Part shown: positions 13,519 to 16,439 of the stretch, in pieces
How positions within the stretch are numbered: the stretch's first letter is position 1
Layout of the letters: every line of letters begins with the position of its first letter
From: an uncultured Lachnospiraceae bacterium
GTDB lineage: Bacteria; Bacillota; Clostridia; Lachnospirales; Lachnospiraceae
NCBI GenBank assembly: GCA_902767235.1
Contig: CACXGR010000277.1
Location: 1-16,439, forward strand
Direction of reading: 5' to 3'
Length of the DNA: 16,439 nucleotides
Made by a program: the position numbers and the translations under genes
Notes under the pieces: generated by a model
Told to the model about the DNA's origin: nothing
The model's input: the letters and a program-made list of their open reading frames with translations, nothing else
Databases searched by the model: none

Positions 13519-15756
13519 ATGACGATCAGAGAAAAAAACAGAGAAATCAGATATACCGGCACCTTTGACAGCAACGCCAGAGGTTTCGGTTTTGTGAAAG
13601 TGGAAGGTTTTGAGAGAGACCTTTTCATCCCTGAAGGCCGCGACGGCGGCGCAGTCTACGGAGATACCGTCGAAGTGAGGATCCTGAAGGGAAGTGTGGA
13701 CGAAAACGGCCGCAGTGACGACGGCAGAGGCCGCAGGGCAGAGGCCGAAGTCACTGCGATCATCGAGCGGGGGATCCGGCAGATCGTCGGGACCTATCAT
13801 CCCTTCCGCAAGCCAGTCCGCAGGAACTACAGCGCCAATCCGGCTGCCGGAAAGGGCAGAAGGGAGCGGAAGGAGAGCATCATGATCGCCGGCGTAGTGA
13901 CGCCGGATCAGCCCAAGATCCCCTTTGAAGTGGATATCCCCGAGGACGGGTGCGCGAACGCGCTGCAGGGCCACAAGGTCGTCGCCGATATCACGAGATA
14001 CAACGTGAGCGGTGAGAACCCGGTGGGAAGGATCTCTGAGATCCTGGGCCATATCACCGATCCGGGCGTCGATATTTTGTCCCTGGTAAAGAGCTTCGGG
14101 ATCCCCTCGGAGTTTCCGCAGGAAGTTCTGGACGAGGCGGAGAAGCTGCCGGACAGTGTCTGTGCGGATTCGGAGGCGATCCGCCGGCAGAACAGAAAGG
14201 ATCTGCGCGCGCTGCCCACCGTTACCATAGACGGAGAGGATACGAAAGACATAGATGACGCCATCTCCCTCGTGAAGGAAGACGGAATGTGGAAGCTGGG
14301 CGTGCACATCGCCGATGTGGCGGAATATGTCAAAGAGGGATCTGCCCTGGACAAGGAGGCCCTAAGGCGCGGCACCAGCGTATACCTGGCGGACCGCGTC
14401 ATCCCTATGCTGCCCAGAAAGCTCTCCAACGGTATCTGTTCCCTGAATGCGGGGGAGGACCGGCTGGCATTGAGCTGCCTGATGACGGTGAACGGGCAGG
14501 GTGAAGTCACGGACTATGAGATCGCCGAGTCCCTGATCCATGTGGACGCGCGCCTCTCCTATAACGGCGTCATGCGCCTGTACGAGGAGGGCGACGACAG
14601 CGAGATCGCGGGCTCTCTCGCCTGGCAGGGTTACCGCGGCATCAAGGGGAGAACGCAGAAGATCGCCGCAATGCTGCGCAGGATGAAGAAGCTGGCGGCG
14701 GTCCTCAAGAAAAAAAGAGAGGAGCGGGGCAGCATCGACTTCGACTTCCCGGAGGCCAAGATCGTACTGGATGAAAAGGGAAGGCCGGTGGAGATCGTGG
14801 CCCGCGAGAGAACGGAAGCCACGGACCTCATCGAGGACTTCATGCTGCTGGCCAACGAGACGGTGGCCAGACACTGCGTGTATCTGGAGATCCCTTCCGT
14901 ATACCGCGTGCACGGCGTCCCCGCCCCGGACAAGATGCGGGAGCTGGCGCAGTTCGTCAGAGGATTCGGCTGCAGGTTCAGGTACGGACAGGGCGATGTG
15001 CACCCCTCCCAGATCCGGGATCTTCTGGAAAAGATAAAGGGCAGGCCGGAGGAGGCCATGCTCAGCAGAATGGTCCTGCGCTGCATGCAGAAAGCGCAGT
15101 ATGCGACCGGCTGCGAGGGCCATTTCGGCCTGGCGCTCGGACACTACTGTCATTTCACTTCCCCGATCCGCAGATATCCTGATCTTCTGGTCCACAGAAG
15201 CCTCAAATACTGGCTGCGCGGGGAGATGAATGAAAAGACCATTGACAGGCTGAGTGCCGCGCTTCCCGAGGCGGCCCTGCGCAGTTCCGCCATGGAGCAG
15301 CGCGCGGCAGAGGCGGAGCGGGAGACGGTCAAGCTCAAGAAAGCCCAGTTCATGGAAGGAAAGATCGGCGAGATCCGGAGCGGCGTCATTTCCGGCGTCA
15401 CCTCCTGGGGAATCTATGTGGAGCTCCCGGATACGGTGGAAGGAATGATCCGCATCAGCGACCTGACGGATGATTTCTACTACTATGATGACAAACAGCT
15501 TAAACTTGTAGGTGAATATACCGGAAAGACCTATACACTGGGCCAGAAAATGGATATCATGGTCACAGCGGCCGACCGCGCCAGGAGGACGGTGGATTTT
15601 ATGCCGGTCCGCTCACAGGCAGACCGGCAGGAGAAAGGCGGAGCCGGGCAGAAAAAGAAGAAGCCGGCCATGGACCGCACCGGCAGAGTGCTCACAGGCA
15701 AAGCCGGCAAGCTCAAAGGAAAGGTCCGCGGAAGGATAAGAAAGGGAAAGAGATGA
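13519..15756 (+). CDS. rnr: Ribonuclease R
   Basis: A 745-residue processive 3'-to-5' exoribonuclease of the RNB family. It degrades structured RNA and, with SmpB-tmRNA, the mRNA of stalled ribosomes. N-terminal cold-shock-like RNA-binding domains occupy about 12-165 (RGFGFV at 21-26, DLFIPEG at 34-40). The catalytic RNB domain starts near 228, with metal-binding aspartates D238, D244, D246 and D247 in IDGEDTKDIDDA. The S1 domain (about 613-696, SGVTSWGIYVELPDTVEG) and a lysine/arginine-rich tail (about 697-745) follow. The ATG has a good SD, AAAGGAG, but only 3 bases spacing. The open frame reaches back to a TTG at 13480 inside the terminator, which is an unlikely start. The stop overlaps the smpB start by 4 bases. 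Confidence 0.96.
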   Translation: MTIREKNREIRYTGTFDSNARGFGFVKVEGFERDLFIPEGRDGGAVYGDTVEVRILKGSVDENGRSDDGRGRRAEAEVTAIIERGIRQIVGTYHPFRKPVRRNYSANPAAGKGRRERKESIMIAGVVTPDQPKIPFEVDIPEDGCANALQGHKVVADITRYNVSGENPVGRISEILGHITDPGVDILSLVKSFGIPSEFPQEVLDEAEKLPDSVCADSEAIRRQNRKDLRALPTVTIDGEDTKDIDDAISLVKEDGMWKLGVHIADVAEYVKEGSALDKEALRRGTSVYLADRVIPMLPRKLSNGICSLNAGEDRLALSCLMTVNGQGEVTDYEIAESLIHVDARLSYNGVMRLYEEGDDSEIAGSLAWQGYRGIKGRTQKIAAMLRRMKKLAAVLKKKREERGSIDFDFPEAKIVLDEKGRPVEIVARERTEATDLIEDFMLLANETVARHCVYLEIPSVYRVHGVPAPDKMRELAQFVRGFGCRFRYGQGDVHPSQIRDLLEKIKGRPEEAMLSRMVLRCMQKAQYATGCEGHFGLALGHYCHFTSPIRRYPDLLVHRSLKYWLRGEMNEKTIDRLSAALPEAALRSSAMEQRAAEAERETVKLKKAQFMEGKIGEIRSGVISGVTSWGIYVELPDTVEGMIRISDLTDDFYYYDDKQLKLVGEYTGKTYTLGQKMDIMVTAADRARRTVDFMPVRSQADRQEKGGAGQKKKKPAMDRTGRVLTGKAGKLKGKVRGRIRKGKR

Positions 15757-16226
15757 GCGCCAAAGAAGCGATCAAACTGGTGGCCAACAATAAAAAGGCC
15801 TATCACGACTATTTCATCGAAGAGAAATACGAGGCCGGGATCGAGCTGTTCGGGACCGAGGTCAAATCCATCCGTCAGGGAAAGTGCAGCATCAAGGAGG
15901 CCTATGTCTCCATCGATCACGGCGAAGCTTTCGTAGAGGGCATGAATATCAGCCCTTACGAAAAGGGCAATATCTTTAACCGGGAGCCGCTTCGGAAAAG
16001 GAGGCTTCTGCTTCACAAGCGCGAGATCATGAAGCTGCAGGGCCAGGTGCAGGCCAAGGGCTATACGCTGATGCCCCTGCAGGTCTACTTCAAGAACGGC
16101 AGGGTCAAGGTAGAGATCGGCCTGGCCCGCGGCAAGAAGCTCTACGACAAGCGCGACGATCTCAAGAAGAAAGCTATGAAGCGCGAGACAGAGAGGGATT
16201 TCAGAAACAGCCAGATCAAGATCTGA
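15753..16226 (+). CDS. smpB: SsrA-binding protein SmpB
   Basis: A 157-residue RNA-binding protein that brings tmRNA to stalled ribosomes and stands in for the anticodon arm in trans-translation. The N-terminal part has the family pattern NNKKAYHDYFIEEKYEAGI and LFGTEVKSIRQGKCSIKEAY; the OB-fold continues to about 125, including KRRLLLHKREI. The basic C-terminal tail (KGKKLYDKR-like GKKLYDKRDDLKKKAMKRE, about 128-147) enters the mRNA channel. The ATG overlaps the rnr stop as ATGA, so the two are translationally coupled. The gene for its RNA partner, ssrA, lies 106 bases downstream. Confidence 0.97.
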   Translation: MSAKEAIKLVANNKKAYHDYFIEEKYEAGIELFGTEVKSIRQGKCSIKEAYVSIDHGEAFVEGMNISPYEKGNIFNREPLRKRRLLLHKREIMKLQGQVQAKGYTLMPLQVYFKNGRVKVEIGLARGKKLYDKRDDLKKKAMKRETERDFRNSQIKI

Positions 16227-16252
16227 GGCCTGAACTTGCAGTCGGAAAACTA

Positions 16253-16280
16253 TTGACTTCCCGGCTTCAAGATGTATAAT
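16253..16280 (+). promoter_or_regulatory. Promoter of ssrA
   Basis: TTGACT (16253-16258) and TATAAT (16275-16280) are 16 bases apart, a near-consensus housekeeping promoter suited to an abundant RNA. Transcription should begin near 16287, about 46 bases before the mature tmRNA 5' end. The pre-RNA leader can fold AAGGG (about 16295-16299) with CCCTT and would be removed by 5' processing. Confidence 0.85.
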
Positions 16281-16332
16281 TTGCTTACAAAAGAAAGGGC
16301 GGATGCCTGCCCCTTCTCATTTGTATCATCCT

Positions 16333-16439
16333 GGGTTAGTAAAGGTTTCGACAGGGGTCATGCAGGTGGAGAAGCTATCCGACGCCGATCGTCAAACGGC
16401 ACAATTAAAAATAAACGCTAACGATAGAGTAGCACTGGC
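16333..16439 (+). ncRNA. ssrA: tmRNA (SsrA), 5' part; cut by the window end
   Basis: The 5' end GGGTTAGTAAAGGTTTCGACAGG matches the conserved start of tmRNA in spacing and in the GGTTTCGAC tRNA-like element. The first base is placed at 16333 by counting the usual 11 bases before that element, so it may be off by one or two. The resume codon is GCT at 16417-16419, preceded by the A-rich AATTAAAAATAAAC stretch usual before the tag frame. The visible tag reads A-N-D-R-V-A-L and the first two bases of an alanine codon. The tag's stop, pseudoknots 2-4 and the 3' acceptor half are outside the window. It acts with SmpB to release stalled ribosomes and mark the unfinished protein for proteolysis. Confidence 0.93.

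Noticed and set aside
1..16439. Mobile elements, CRISPR arrays, phage genes or defence systems
   Set aside because: No transposase, integrase, regular repeat array or recognised defence gene was seen; all long frames on the coding strands belong to housekeeping families.

Overview
The window (about 16.4 kb, GC-rich at an estimated 57-58%) looks like chromosomal core DNA from an anaerobic Gram-positive of the class Clostridia, most likely a Lachnospiraceae-type organism. The evidence is the gene order ruvA-ruvB-zapA-U32 protein-SEDS protein-class B PBP-secG-rnr-smpB-ssrA, the short LeuD and ZapA proteins, purine-rich Shine-Dalgarno (SD) sequences on most genes, and an ANDxxALA-type tmRNA tag. 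No mobile element, CRISPR array, rRNA or tRNA gene was seen. No stretch over 300 bases lacks a gene; the largest gaps are about 200 bases and hold promoters, leader hairpins or terminators.

Left part (1-5151), branched-chain amino acid genes. The 3' part of ilvC runs rightward into a strong, possibly bidirectional terminator. Facing it is a leftward five-gene operon read from a promoter near 5200: small subunit A, large subunit A, small subunit B, large subunit B (two different aconitase-superfamily, LeuD/LeuC-like dehydratases in tandem), then a HAD-IIB phosphatase. The two dehydratases are clearly diverged paralogues, so at least one may act on a substrate other than isopropylmalate. This is the most interesting part of the window.

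Middle part (5212-13053), rightward. A strong promoter whose -35 box abuts the -35 box of the dehydratase operon drives a leader with two GC-rich hairpins, then ruvA and ruvB (Holliday junction branch migration) and zapA (FtsZ-ring protein). A terminator separates zapA from a large U32-family protein of the RlhA type. That gene is followed closely by a SEDS (FtsW/RodA-family) glycosyltransferase and its partner class B penicillin-binding protein, a two-gene peptidoglycan polymerase/cross-linker unit.

Right part (13066-16439), rightward. secG (Sec translocon subunit) has its own extended -10 promoter and a terminator. Then come rnr (RNase R) and smpB, overlapping by 4 bases, and a strong promoter for ssrA (tmRNA), which runs off the window end just after its tag reading frame begins. 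RNase R, SmpB and tmRNA act together in ribosome rescue and decay of non-stop mRNA.
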